Assembly (NCBI GenBank): GCA_964405335.1
Contig: CAYONP010000001.1
Location: forward strand, 1 to 64,000
Direction: 5' to 3'
DNA: 64,000 bases
Source of the DNA: CAYONP01 sp964405335
GTDB taxonomy: Bacteria; Armatimonadota; UBA10988
How positions within the stretch are numbered: the stretch's first letter is position 1; every line of letters begins with the position of its first letter. The notes under the pieces are model-generated. The model was not told where the DNA came from, did no database searches, and was given only the letters and a program-made list of their open reading frames with translations. Positions 33,526 to 42,620 of this stretch are shown here, piece by piece. The position numbers and the translations under genes were made by a program.

Positions 33526-34733
33526 TCGCCGCCGAGCTCGTCGCTCGGGCGCGTGTCGGTCAGCGCATCGGGACGGTCGGTCGCCGGCGGCGGCGGGACT
33601 CGCTCCAGCGGATGCAGCGACCGGTCGGCCATCATCCGCACGGTCACTTCCATGCGCGCGTCGCCGTCGGGATCGAACGAGGTCGGTCCGCAGACGCCGA
33701 CGAACCCGCTGGTCGCCGCCAGCGCCTCACGGATCGCGTCGCCGGTGAGCGAGCCGGCCCGGCGCATCGCGTCGGCGATGAGGTAGACGGCGTCGTACTG
33801 GAACGCCGCGTCGAACGACGGCGCCTCGTGGTACTTCTCGCCGAACTCCTTGACGAACGTCTGCACCAGCTCGCGCTCGTCGGCCGGGTCGAACAGGGGG
33901 GTGACCACCACCGCTCCGTCGGCCGCCGGTCCGGCGCTTTCGAGCACGTTGTCGTCGACCAGGCCGAGGTCGCACAACGTCACGCCGGGCAGTTGCAGTT
34001 CGGCCTTCTGTTTCAGCACCAGGCCCAGCGCCGCGCCGTAGCCGGGGATCCACCAGCCGTCGGGGCTCTGCTGCCCCAGCCGAGTGAGCGCCGCGCGGAA
34101 GTCGGTGCCGGTGCGCTCGAACGAGTCCTCGCCGACCACCTCGCCGCCCAGGCTGGTGAACCGCTCGGCAAAGACACGCCGCGCCTCGGCGCCATACTCG
34201 TCGTTGAGATAGAGGATGGCCAGCTTGGTCAGCTTGAGTTCACGGAACGCCGCCTCGGCCATAGCCACCGCGCAGCGGCCGGTCGACGGCAGGTTGCGGA
34301 AGACGAACGGACTCTTGGCGGCCAGCTCGGGGTGGCTGGCGTTGGCGAACAGAACCACTTGTCGCCGGTCGGCCACCGGCGCCAGGGCCAGCGAGACCTG
34401 GCTCATGGCGCTCATCACCACCGGCACGCCGTCGACGGTGACCAACCGCGTGAAGGCCGTCTGCGCCTCGCTGGTCGAGTTCTTGCTGTCGGCATAGACG
34501 ATGGCCAGCGGTCGGCCGTTGACGCCGCCGGCGGCATTGAGATGCTCGACCGCCAGGTCGGCGCCCTGGCGCTTCATCTCGCCGATTCGCCCGGCGCCGG
34601 TGCTGAGCGGAAAGACCGCCCCGATGCGGATCGGCTCGGGCCCGCTCGGCGCCGCCGGCTCCGGTTCCTCGGCGCGGCGCGAACAGCCGCTGGTCACGAT
34701 CAGGAGGAGCAGCCAACACCCGGCGCGGCGCAT
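33522..34733 (-). CDS. Liv-type ABC transporter substrate-binding lipoprotein
   Basis: A 403-residue periplasmic-binding protein of the LivK/type I family. The signal MRRAGCWLLLLIVTSGC ends in a lipobox-like TSGC, so it is a lipoprotein. The mature part starts IRIGAVFPLSTGAG, with KRQGADLAVEHLNAAGGVNG and a typical two-lobe pattern. I choose ATG 34733 because AAGG follows the cysK stop at 8 nt spacing; earlier codons are too close. The ligand may be an amino acid or similar. It lies between cysK and livH. Confidence 0.92.
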   Translation of the reverse strand: MRRAGCWLLLLIVTSGCSRRAEEPEPAAPSGPEPIRIGAVFPLSTGAGRIGEMKRQGADLAVEHLNAAGGVNGRPLAIVYADSKNSTSEAQTAFTRLVTVDGVPVVMSAMSQVSLALAPVADRRQVVLFANASHPELAAKSPFVFRNLPSTGRCAVAMAEAAFRELKLTKLAILYLNDEYGAEARRVFAERFTSLGGEVVGEDSFERTGTDFRAALTRLGQQSPDGWWIPGYGAALGLVLKQKAELQLPGVTLCDLGLVDDNVLESAGPAADGAVVVTPLFDPADERELVQTFVKEFGEKYHEAPSFDAAFQYDAVYLIADAMRRAGSLTGDAIREALAATSGFVGVCGPTSFDPDGDARMEVTVRMMADRSLHPLERVPPPPATDRPDALTDTRPSDELGGE

Positions 34734-34745
34734 GAGCATCACCTT

Positions 34746-35717
34746 CTAGCTGCCGGCGGCCAACTCGGGCACGTGCACGGCCTCGGGATTCTCGGCGAAG
34801 CAGGGCGTCGAGAGGTAGCGCTCGCCGGTATCGGGCAGCACCACCACAATCAGCTTGCCGCTGTTCTCGGGCCGCTTGGCAATCGCGACCGCCGCCGCCG
34901 CCGCGGCGCCGCCAGAAACGCCGACCAGCAGCCCTTCGAGCCGGCCAAGCCGGCGGGCCATGTCGATCGCCGCGGCGGTTTCGACGCAGAACACTTCGTG
35001 CATCAGCGAGACGTCCATGACGTTCGGGATGAACCCCGCGCCGATGCCCTGGATCGGATGCGGCCCCTTCGCCTCGGGTCCCTTGGTCATCACCGGCGAG
35101 TCGCTCGGCTCGACCGCGACGAAGCGCAGGCTCGCCTTCTTCGGCCCCAACCTGCGGGCGCAGCCGGTAATGGTCCCGCCGGTGCCGACGCCGCCGACAA
35201 TCACGTCGACCGCGCCGTCGGTGTCGCGCCAAATCTCGACGGCCGTGGTCTCGGCATGGACCTCCGGGTTGGCCGGGTTGTTGAACTGCTGGGGCATGAA
35301 CGCCCGCGGCAGGCTGGCGACGATCGCCTCGGCGCGCTTGATCGCGCCGGGCATGCCCTCGGCCGCCGGGGTCAGGACCAGTTGCGCGCCGAGCGCCTTG
35401 ACCAGGTTGCGCCGCTCGATGCTCATCGACTCGGGCATGGTCAGAACCAGCTTGTACCCCCGCGCGGCGCACATCATCGCCAGGCCGATGCCGGTGTTGC
35501 CACTGGTCGGCTCGACGATCACCGTCGCCGCGTCGACCAGCCCGTCGCGCTCGGCGGCCTCGATCATCGAGACGCCGATCCGCTCCTTCACGCAACCGAG
35601 CGGGTTGAACGACTCGAGCTTGGCCAGCACCGTCGCCCCGGCGCCGTCGGTGACGCGATTGAGCCTGACCAAGGGCGTGTTGCCGACCAACTGCGTCACA
35701 TCGCTGGCGAACTTCAT
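34746..35717 (-). CDS. cysK: Cysteine synthase A (O-acetylserine sulfhydrylase)
   Basis: A 323-residue PLP enzyme. VTQLVGNTPLVRLNRV at the start, the Lys in NPLGCVKERIGVSMI, the phosphate loop PTSGNTGIGLA, and GVGTGGTITG identify it. It makes Cys from O-acetylserine and sulfide. The Lys neighbourhood has Cys-Val-Lys-Glu-Arg where Ser-Val-Lys-Asp-Arg is usual. A strong AGGAGGAGG precedes ATG 35717, with a promoter at 35759-35787. It heads a cysK-livK-livH operon. Confidence 0.95.
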   Translation of the reverse strand: MKFASDVTQLVGNTPLVRLNRVTDGAGATVLAKLESFNPLGCVKERIGVSMIEAAERDGLVDAATVIVEPTSGNTGIGLAMMCAARGYKLVLTMPESMSIERRNLVKALGAQLVLTPAAEGMPGAIKRAEAIVASLPRAFMPQQFNNPANPEVHAETTAVEIWRDTDGAVDVIVGGVGTGGTITGCARRLGPKKASLRFVAVEPSDSPVMTKGPEAKGPHPIQGIGAGFIPNVMDVSLMHEVFCVETAAAIDMARRLGRLEGLLVGVSGGAAAAAAVAIAKRPENSGKLIVVVLPDTGERYLSTPCFAENPEAVHVPELAAGS

Positions 35718-35758
35718 GCGCGCGTACCTCCTCCTGCCACGCCCCCCGGCCGCCGGTC

Positions 35759-35787
35759 AGTGTGACACCCGACAGAACCCCTGTCAA
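35759..35787 (-). promoter_or_regulatory. Promoter of the cysK-liv operon
   Basis: On the minus strand: -35 TTGACA (35787-35782), 17-nt spacer, -10 CACACT (35764-35759). The leader to ATG 35717 is about 35 nt and contains AGGAGGAGG 7 nt before the start. Confidence 0.8.
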
Positions 35788-35912
35788 CCCGCTCCCAACG
35801 CCCATCCAGCGCATTTCCTCAATCACCGGTCGGAAAAGTCGGCTATCGCCGCGCCGGCTGGGCCGAGAGGTCTCTGGCGCCGGGCGGCCAACCACCCCGC
35901 GCGGAGGGGACG

Positions 35913-38900
35913 ATGGCCTGCCTCTTGGCCGCGGTGATCTTGCCCGTGCTGGCGCCGGTCGAGCTCCGGCTGCCGTTGACCGACCTGCCCGACTCGTGGC
36001 GACGGACCGGCCCGTGGCGGCTGCTCGAGGGTGAGCTCGAGGCCGTCGACGCCGGTCTGCGGGCGCGCGGCGAGCGGGTCACCGCGCTGCTTGATGCCAC
36101 GCCGATCCTCGCCACCGGCGCGATCGAGGTGACGGTCGAGCCCGGCGAGCGCGTCGGCCGGAGCGACTGGGCCGTCGCGGCGCTGGCGCTCTACGAGTCG
36201 CCAGAGCGGTTCTGGCAGTTCGCCCTGGTCGAGGATCCCGATCGGACGACTCGGCGGATCGAGCTGGTCGAGAACCTCGACAGCGTGTGGCAGGCGCAGA
36301 ACCAGGTCTCCAGCCGGCTCGAGCTGGTCAGCGAGGGCAGCGGCACGTGGCGGCCCGAGGCCGCCTACCGGCTGCGCCTCGAGTTCGACGCCGGCGGCAT
36401 CACCGGCCGCGCCCGGCCGCTCGACGCGGCCGACTGGCAGTGGACCGGCCGCTACGCCTGGCCGGCCGCGGTGCCGGCGGTGCGCGCCGGCCGGCCGGCG
36501 CTGCGGACCGATAGTCGCACGGCGGTCTTTCGCGACCTGAGCATCAGCGGCGCGCCGCGGCCGGGGCCGTCGGCCGGGCGGCGGGCGGCGCTGGTCGGCG
36601 ACGACGGACCGTGGGCCGACGAGGCCTGGCGGCGCGACGCGGCGGCGCTGCGCGCGCTGCTCGAGGCAGCCGGCTGCCAGGTGCTGCCCGCCGGCTCGGC
36701 CGATCTGCCGGGAATGCTCGACGGCAATCAGGTTTCGCTGGTCGCTGCCCCGTCGCTGCACTCGCTGCCCGAGCCGGTGCTGGTCGCCGTCGCCACGTTC
36801 GTCGCGCGGGGCGGCGACCTGCTGGCCGGCGGTGGCGAGCCGTTTGCCCAGCCGCTGCGCCGCGGGCGCGACGGGGCCTGGAAACCGCGCGCCGAGGCGC
36901 TGATCGACGAGGTCCAACCGCGCTGGGTGATGGCCCCGGCCACCGTCGGCGCGCCGGGCCGGGCGAGCGACCGGCCCGAGCTGCCGCCGATCCTCCGCGC
37001 CGGTGTGGTCGGGCCGACCGGCGAGCCCGACGCCCTGGGCGTCACGCTGCCCGACTTGCGCGGTTGGGACACGCTGGCCATGCCGGCCTTCGCCGAGTCG
37101 CCGTTCGGGCCGGGCGAGAGCCTGACGGTGGTCAGCGTCCGCGGCACGCCGGGTCAGATTCTGAGCCTGGAGTGGAAGGAGCGCGACGGCACCCGCTGGA
37201 TCGCCACGGTGCCGCTGGCCGATCTGTGGCGGACGCACGTGTTGGCGCCGAGCGAGTTCAAGTACTGGCCCGACGGCGCGGCGCCGGGCCGGGCGAACAC
37301 GACCTTCCGGCCGGCCGACGCGGCGCAGTTCACCTTCGGCGCGGCGATGTCGCACGGCACCAAGCCGGGGCGGCTGGAGTATGCCGTCGGCCCGGTCGGC
37401 GTAGCCGCCAATCCGTGGCCCGAGCCGCCGTTCGAGCCGCCGGTGATCGAGACCATCTCGCCCTGGTACAAGCAGTACGAAACGCGCCGCGGCGGCCGGA
37501 CGGTGCGCGTGCCGATTGCCCGCGCCCGCGGCCTGACCCAGGCGGCCGAGCCCGAGGGGCGGTTCTCGGCGATCGGCGCCCTGACCCGACCGGCGGCGAC
37601 GCGCTACGTCTCCGACTCCGGCGCGCGGCTCTACTGGCTTCCGTCGGCCGAGATCAGCGGCGAGGCGCGCCAGACGCTGGTCCGCCTCCTGGCCGAGTCG
37701 GCTGTCGGCGCCGCGTTGCTCAATGCCGGTCCGGCGCACGCCACGTTGCTCGTCGGCGAGCCGCTCGAGCTCGGCGGCCGGGCGGTCAGCGACGCGGCCG
37801 AGGCGACCAGCGCGCGGCTGCGCTTCACCGTCGAGCCGGCTGTCGGCCGCGAGGAGATCGTGACCGAGCCGTTCAGCATCCCGCCGGGCGGGATCGGCGC
37901 TGGTTTTGCGGCGGCGCCGGCGCTGCCGGCCGGTGAGTATCGGGTCACCGCGCAACTCGAGGTCGGCGACCAGGTCGTCGACGTGATCGAATCGCCATTG
38001 CGGGTGGTCGACCCGGCGGCGCCGCGAGCGGACGGCCGGCGGGTGACCGTCGAGCAGGGTCGTTTCGTCGCCCGCGGCCGGCGGGTCTTTCTTAACGGCA
38101 CCAACTACTGGCCGCGCTACATCACCGGCAGCGAGCTGAACCGCTTTTGGAGCCACTGGCTGACGCCGCGCAACTACGACCCGGAGCTGGTCGAGGCCGA
38201 CCTGACGGTGATGGAGGAGCTTGGGCTCAACCTGGTCAGTGTGCAATACACCAGCCCCGACATGGCGCGGCCGATGATCGACCTCGTGGCCCGCTGCCGG
38301 TCGCACGGCATCTGGGTCAACGTCTACACCGGTGCCGCCGGCGGATTCGATCCGGAGCGCGACGCGACGTTGCTTCGCGCCGCCTTGCTTGACGGCAACG
38401 ACGCGGTCTTCGCCCACGACCTGCTGTGGGAGCCGCACCTCGGTAGCCAGGCCGAGCGGCGCAGCCGCGACGCGGCCTGGCGGGCCTGGATCGATGAGCA
38501 GAACGGCGACCACGCCACCGCCGAACGCAACTGGGGCATGGCCCCCCCGCGCTACGCCGACGGAGCCTTGACCAATCCTCCCGATGCGCAGCTCGAGGCC
38601 GACGGCGTGCACCGGATCCTGGTCGCCGCTTATCGCCGCTTTGCCGACGATCAGATCAGCCGGCACTATGGGCGGGTCATCCGGCATCTCAAGCTGGTCG
38701 ATGCCGATGCCTTGATGGGCGTGCGGACCGGCTATGGCGGGACCGGCCAGGCCTATCCGAACCGGGTCATGGCCTATGATCTGCTCAGCGGCGCGGCGCA
38801 CCTCGACTTCACCTCGCCTGAGGGCTACGGCCTGCCGCCGAACTGGGAGCGTGGGCGCGGCACGGGGTTCATCACCGCCTATGGCCGCTGGGCCGGGGCG

Positions 38901-39701
38901 GGCAAGCCGGTCTTCTGGAGCGAGTTCGGGCAGAGCATCGGCCCGCGCGGCGGAAGCGACGAGAGCCGCGAACTGCAGCGCGCTATCTGGGACACGATGT
39001 ACCGCGTCATCGCCGACTCCGATGCCGACGCCGCCGCAGGCTGGTGGTGGCCCGGCGGCTGGCGACTGGGCGAGGAGAGCGACTACGGCGTGCTGCACCC
39101 CGACGGCACGCCCCGCGCCTCGCTGATGGCCGCCGCCGAGTGGGGCCGGCGGCTCGATGCCACACCCGAGGCGGGCGAGCCGGTGCGCATCGAGATCGAC
39201 CGTGACGCCGACCCGCGCGGCACGCACGGGCTGTGGCAGCGGCACGGCGAGGCCTATGTCGCGGCCCGTGAGGCCAGCCGGCCGGTCGAGCTGTTCACCG
39301 CCGGCAGCGGCACGACGACGGCGACCATGCCGCGCCGGCAAGTCGGCGGCGTGCCCTACGACGGCGTCGGACCGCTGGCCCACGCCAACGCCGAGATCGG
39401 CTGGATTCAGTCGGGCGAGGCGCGGCACGACAACGGTTCGACGGTTGCAGCACGGGCTGAGCTGCGCATCGAGCTGGTCAACACCGGCGAGGCGACCTGG
39501 CTGCCGGCGAACGCCGGCGAGGGCGGCTGCGCACTGGTCATCGGCGGGCAGCGGATTGCGCTGACCGAGCCGGTGCCGCGCTACGGCCGCACTACGGTCG
39601 GCCCGGTGAGCCTGCCGCCGGGCGAGGTGACCGGCCGGCTCGAGGCGGGCGGTGTGGGCGCGTTCGGCGAGGTGCTGCGCCTGACCGTGACCGCGCGGTA
39701 G
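35913..39701 (+). CDS. Large exported clan GH-A glycoside hydrolase-like protein
   Basis: A 1262-residue protein with a hydrophobic N-terminus (MACLLAAVILPVLAP). The first 700 residues are beta-rich, with an N-terminal concanavalin-like part (SDWAVAALALYES) and a ThuA/GATase-like part (LVGDDGPWADEAW, FVARGGDLLAGG). A TIM barrel (about 715-1080) begins FLNGTNYWPRYITG. Candidate catalytic residues are Glu840 in LLWEPHLGS, where most clan members have NEP, and Glu1004 in VFWSEFGQS. A C-terminal beta domain ends the protein. It probably degrades or trims a polysaccharide outside the cytoplasm; the substrate is unknown. GGAGGGG lies 3-5 nt before ATG. The next gene, the BMC shell protein, begins 30 nt later. 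Confidence 0.8.
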   Translation: MACLLAAVILPVLAPVELRLPLTDLPDSWRRTGPWRLLEGELEAVDAGLRARGERVTALLDATPILATGAIEVTVEPGERVGRSDWAVAALALYESPERFWQFALVEDPDRTTRRIELVENLDSVWQAQNQVSSRLELVSEGSGTWRPEAAYRLRLEFDAGGITGRARPLDAADWQWTGRYAWPAAVPAVRAGRPALRTDSRTAVFRDLSISGAPRPGPSAGRRAALVGDDGPWADEAWRRDAAALRALLEAAGCQVLPAGSADLPGMLDGNQVSLVAAPSLHSLPEPVLVAVATFVARGGDLLAGGGEPFAQPLRRGRDGAWKPRAEALIDEVQPRWVMAPATVGAPGRASDRPELPPILRAGVVGPTGEPDALGVTLPDLRGWDTLAMPAFAESPFGPGESLTVVSVRGTPGQILSLEWKERDGTRWIATVPLADLWRTHVLAPSEFKYWPDGAAPGRANTTFRPADAAQFTFGAAMSHGTKPGRLEYAVGPVGVAANPWPEPPFEPPVIETISPWYKQYETRRGGRTVRVPIARARGLTQAAEPEGRFSAIGALTRPAATRYVSDSGARLYWLPSAEISGEARQTLVRLLAESAVGAALLNAGPAHATLLVGEPLELGGRAVSDAAEATSARLRFTVEPAVGREEIVTEPFSIPPGGIGAGFAAAPALPAGEYRVTAQLEVGDQVVDVIESPLRVVDPAAPRADGRRVTVEQGRFVARGRRVFLNGTNYWPRYITGSELNRFWSHWLTPRNYDPELVEADLTVMEELGLNLVSVQYTSPDMARPMIDLVARCRSHGIWVNVYTGAAGGFDPERDATLLRAALLDGNDAVFAHDLLWEPHLGSQAERRSRDAAWRAWIDEQNGDHATAERNWGMAPPRYADGALTNPPDAQLEADGVHRILVAAYRRFADDQISRHYGRVIRHLKLVDADALMGVRTGYGGTGQAYPNRVMAYDLLSGAAHLDFTSPEGYGLPPNWERGRGTGFITAYGRWAGAGKPVFWSEFGQSIGPRGGSDESRELQRAIWDTMYRVIADSDADAAAGWWWPGGWRLGEESDYGVLHPDGTPRASLMAAAEWGRRLDATPEAGEPVRIEIDRDADPRGTHGLWQRHGEAYVAAREASRPVELFTAGSGTTTATMPRRQVGGVPYDGVGPLAHANAEIGWIQSGEARHDNGSTVAARAELRIELVNTGEATWLPANAGEGGCALVIGGQRIALTEPVPRYGRTTVGPVSLPPGEVTGRLEAGGVGAFGEVLRLTVTAR

Positions 39702-39731
39702 ACGTTCGATGTACACTGCCGCCGGAGCGGG

Positions 39732-40364
39732 ATGAGCATGGCTGAGGCGCTGGGTCTGGTCGAGGTGCTGACCTACTCGGGCGCGAACGTCGTCGCCGAT
39801 CGGATGGGCAAGGCGGCCGGCGTGCGGTTGCTTAACCTCGGCTTCAACGACTGCTACGGCGCGATCATCCGGATCAGCGGCGAGACCGCGGCGGTCACCG
39901 AGGCGGTGGCGCAGGCCCGCGAAGCGGCCGAGGCGATGGCCATCTCCTTTGCCAGCGAGGTCTATCCGCGGCCCGAGCCGGATGCGCAGCCGCTGGTCAT
40001 GCCGCCAGCGGTGAAGAACTGGTTGCTCGGTGTCTTCGACCCGATCTATCCCGATCCGACTGACCCGAGGGTGATGAGCATGGACGAGAACCGCGGTGCG
40101 CTTGGCTTTGTCGAGACCCAGGGCATCACCGCCTGCTACGAGGCGTGTGATGCCATGCTGAAGGCCGCCCGGGTCGAGTACCTCGGTCTCGAGAAGATCG
40201 GCGGCGGCTACGTCTGCGTGCTGGTCCGCGGCGACGTCGGCGCGGTCAAGCAGGCGGTCGAGGCGGGCGCCGCGGCGGCGCAGACGGTCGGCGGCAAGTT
40301 CATCGCTAGCCACGTGATCGCTCGGCCGCACCCCGAGTTGGCCCAGATGCTGCCCCGGTCTTAA
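39732..40364 (+). CDS. Bacterial microcompartment shell protein, tandem-domain (BMC-T), orphan
   Basis: A 210-residue protein with two unpermuted BMC domains (about 6-88 and 118-205), as in PduT. The second domain is canonical (GFVETQGITACYEACDAML, EKIGGGYVCVLVRGDVGAV, then HVIARPH). The first is diverged: its pore loop, normally GSG, reads D40-C41-Y42. In PduT, Cys38, aligned one residue earlier, binds a [4Fe-4S] cluster on the three-fold axis, so Cys41 might do likewise; that is inference. BMC-T proteins form trimers that tile icosahedral shells. No other shell protein or encapsulated enzyme is in the window. A weak -10 (TACACT, 39712-39717) lies upstream; ATG 39738 is an alternative start. 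Confidence 0.95.
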   Translation: MSMAEALGLVEVLTYSGANVVADRMGKAAGVRLLNLGFNDCYGAIIRISGETAAVTEAVAQAREAAEAMAISFASEVYPRPEPDAQPLVMPPAVKNWLLGVFDPIYPDPTDPRVMSMDENRGALGFVETQGITACYEACDAMLKAARVEYLGLEKIGGGYVCVLVRGDVGAVKQAVEAGAAAAQTVGGKFIASHVIARPHPELAQMLPRS

Positions 40365-40392
40365 CATGATCGCGATGGCTCTGGAGACCACC

Positions 40393-41532
40393 ATGCGGCG
40401 GTTGCTGCTGTCGGTTCTGTTCGGCGTTACCGTCGGCTCGTGCGGCCGGGCCGACGTCGTCCTGCGCCGGCTGCCCGGCCAGGCCATCCAGCCGCAGGTG
40501 GCGCTCGATCAGGCCGGTCGGCTCCACCTGCTGGTCTTCCGCGGCGAGGCGCGGGCCGGCGACCTCTACTACACAACCTCGACCGACCTGGGTGAGAGCT
40601 GGGCTCGGCCGGTGCGGGTGAACTCGACGCCGGGGTCGGCCATTGCCGCCGGCAACGTGCGCGGCGGCCACCTGGCGCTCGGCCGCGACGACCGGCCGCA
40701 CGTCAGTTGGATGGGTTCGGAGCGCGCCGAGCCGCGCGGCCCGGGCGGCGCCGCGCCGATGCTCTATACCCGGCTGGCCGACGACGGCACCCGCTTCGAG
40801 CCGGAACGCAACGTGATGCAGTATGCCACCGGCCTGGATGGCGGCGGCACCGTTGCGGCCGACCGCGACGGCCGGGTCTATGTGGTCTGGCACGCCAATC
40901 CCGACGGCGACGGCGAACAGAACCGGCGCGTCTACGTCGCCCGCTCCGACGACGATGGCGCCACCTTCGCGCGTGAGCAGCCGGTCAACCCGCCGGCCAC
41001 CGGCTGCTGCGGCTGCTGCAGCATTCGTGCCTTCGCCGATCCGGCCGGCACGCTCTACATCAACTACCGCGGCGCGCGCGAGACGGTCCATCGCGACGCC
41101 TTCCTGCTCGTCTCGACCGACCACGCCGCCAGCTTCGCCGCGCAGTTGGTCGACGAGTGGGAGATCGGCGCCTGCCCGATGAGCACGTCGATCTTCACCG
41201 CCGTGGGCGACACGGTGCTGATGACCTGGGAGGCGCGCGGACAGGTCTCGGCCGGCCGCGTCGACGCGACGGCCGCGGTGAGCAACCGGCTCGCCGCGCC
41301 GGGCGAGCCGACCGGGCGCCGGCGCTACCCGGTGGCGGCGCGCAACCGCGCCGGCGAGACGCTGCTGGCCTGGGCCGAGGGCATGGCCTGGCAGTCGGGC
41401 GGTGCCGTCTGCTGGCAGGTCTTCGGCCCCGACGGCCGGCCGGGCGACCAGCGCGGCCGGGCCGACGGCGTGCCGCCGTGGAGCCTGATTGCCGCGGTGC
41501 CGACCGACGACGGCTTCGTGCTGCTCTACTGA
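40393..41532 (+). CDS. Exported BNR/sialidase-like propeller protein with Cys cluster
   Basis: A 379-residue probable lipoprotein (MRRLLLSVLFGVTVGSC). It has BNR/Asp-box-like repeats (STDLGESWARPV, SDDDGATFAREQ, STDHAASFAAQ) of a six-blade sialidase-type propeller. Unusual is a cysteine cluster C205-C206-G-C208-C209 with a further Cys261 in GACPMST; this could bind a metal or redox centre. Sialidase catalytic Arg residues are not evident. ATG 40393 is chosen because GGAG lies 6 nt upstream. It follows the BMC gene by 28 nt and converges with the enolase-family gene, overlapping it by 7 nt. Confidence 0.75.
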   Translation: MRRLLLSVLFGVTVGSCGRADVVLRRLPGQAIQPQVALDQAGRLHLLVFRGEARAGDLYYTTSTDLGESWARPVRVNSTPGSAIAAGNVRGGHLALGRDDRPHVSWMGSERAEPRGPGGAAPMLYTRLADDGTRFEPERNVMQYATGLDGGGTVAADRDGRVYVVWHANPDGDGEQNRRVYVARSDDDGATFAREQPVNPPATGCCGCCSIRAFADPAGTLYINYRGARETVHRDAFLLVSTDHAASFAAQLVDEWEIGACPMSTSIFTAVGDTVLMTWEARGQVSAGRVDATAAVSNRLAAPGEPTGRRRYPVAARNRAGETLLAWAEGMAWQSGGAVCWQVFGPDGRPGDQRGRADGVPPWSLIAAVPTDDGFVLLY

Positions 41533-42620
41533 ACCCAGCGCCAGGCGAGATCGTCGCGCAGCGCCACGCCGAAGCCTGGGCCGTCGGGCGCGCAGAGCTC
41601 GCCGCGCCGGCCGGGCAGGGGTTCGGTCAGGATGTCGTCGACCAGCATCAGCGGGCCGATCAGCTCGGCCGGATAGGTCGCGATGGGGCAGGCCAGGGCC
41701 AGGTGCAGCCCGGCGGCGGTGGCCAGACCCATCTCGGGCATCGAGCCGATCATCGCCTGCAACCCGCCGGTCTGCGCCACCGCCGCGGCCAGCCGCGAGG
41801 GGAGTAGGCCGCCCGGCTTGACGACCTTCAAGTTGATCGCGTCGGCGGCACCGGCATCGATCAGTCGCAGCGCGTCGTGCGGGGAGTGGTACGACTCATC
41901 GGCCAGGATGGGCGTGGCCAGCGAGTTACGCAGGCGCGCCAGGCCGGCGAGATCGTGCGCTGCGACGGGCTGCTCGATGCACTGCAGCCGGGACTCCTCC
42001 ATGCGCGGCAGGATGCGCATCGCGTCGGCGACCGAGTAGCGCGCGTTGGCGTCGACGCGGAGCACGGCCTCGGGCCCGACGGCCTCGCGCACGGCGCGCA
42101 CGTTGGCCAGGTCGGTGGCCGGATCGCCGCCGATCTTGACCTTCACCGCCAGGCCGCGCTCGGCCCACTGTCGGGCCTCGGCGGCCATCTCGTCGCGGCT
42201 GCCCAGGCCGACGCTCCAGCCCAGCGGCACGCTCTCGCGCACCTTGCCGCCGAGCAGCTCGTGGACCGGCACGCCGAGCCGCTTGCCGGCCAAGTCGAAA
42301 CAGGCCAGGTCGACCGCCGCCTTGGCCAGCTCGTTGCCCCGCAGCGCGCGGTCCATCGCCGCGTGGACGGCTTGGATCGCCAAGGGCGAGAGGCCGATCA
42401 CCGCCGGCAGCAGGTACCGTTCGAGCGCCGCGGTGAGGCCCTCCTCGATGGCGCCGGTGTAGCTGGTCTGGCAGGTCGTTTCGCCGTACCCGACGGTGCC
42501 CTCCTCGGCGCGCAGGGCGACCAGCACGCTGACCGCATGGGTCATCGCTCCCGAGGCGATGACGAACGGCCGTCGGAAGGCGATCTCGGCCCGGGCCAGC
42601 GCGGCCGCCTCAATCCGCAT
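41526..42620 (-). CDS. Enolase-superfamily enzyme (dipeptide epimerase/muconate lactonizing type)
   Basis: A 364-residue MLE-subgroup enzyme. The KxK base is in LAVKVKIGGD, the metal ligands lie in RVDANARYS, CIEQP and LADESYH, and the second base Lys in INLKVVKPGG. This set fits dipeptide epimerases and o-succinylbenzoate synthases. With a TolC-like protein and a peptidase nearby, recycling of peptidoglycan dipeptides is possible, but the substrate cannot be read from sequence. ATG 42620 overlaps the end of the TolC-like gene by 11 nt. Confidence 0.88.
   Translation of the reverse strand: MRIEAAALARAEIAFRRPFVIASGAMTHAVSVLVALRAEEGTVGYGETTCQTSYTGAIEEGLTAALERYLLPAVIGLSPLAIQAVHAAMDRALRGNELAKAAVDLACFDLAGKRLGVPVHELLGGKVRESVPLGWSVGLGSRDEMAAEARQWAERGLAVKVKIGGDPATDLANVRAVREAVGPEAVLRVDANARYSVADAMRILPRMEESRLQCIEQPVAAHDLAGLARLRNSLATPILADESYHSPHDALRLIDAGAADAINLKVVKPGGLLPSRLAAAVAQTGGLQAMIGSMPEMGLATAAGLHLALACPIATYPAELIGPLMLVDDILTEPLPGRRGELCAPDGPGFGVALRDDLAWRWVQ

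Noticed and set aside
39687..39717. Promoter for the BMC gene
   Set aside because: A fair -10 (TACACT) is present, but the best -35 (GTGACC) is 19 nt away; too weak to list as a feature.
35823..40487. Very long open frame (over 1,500 codons) on the minus strand opposite the glycoside hydrolase and BMC genes
   Set aside because: It mirrors plus-strand genes with clear protein families; high third-position G+C removes stops from the opposite strand. Its translation is low-complexity (Arg, Ala, Gly, His, Gln rich).
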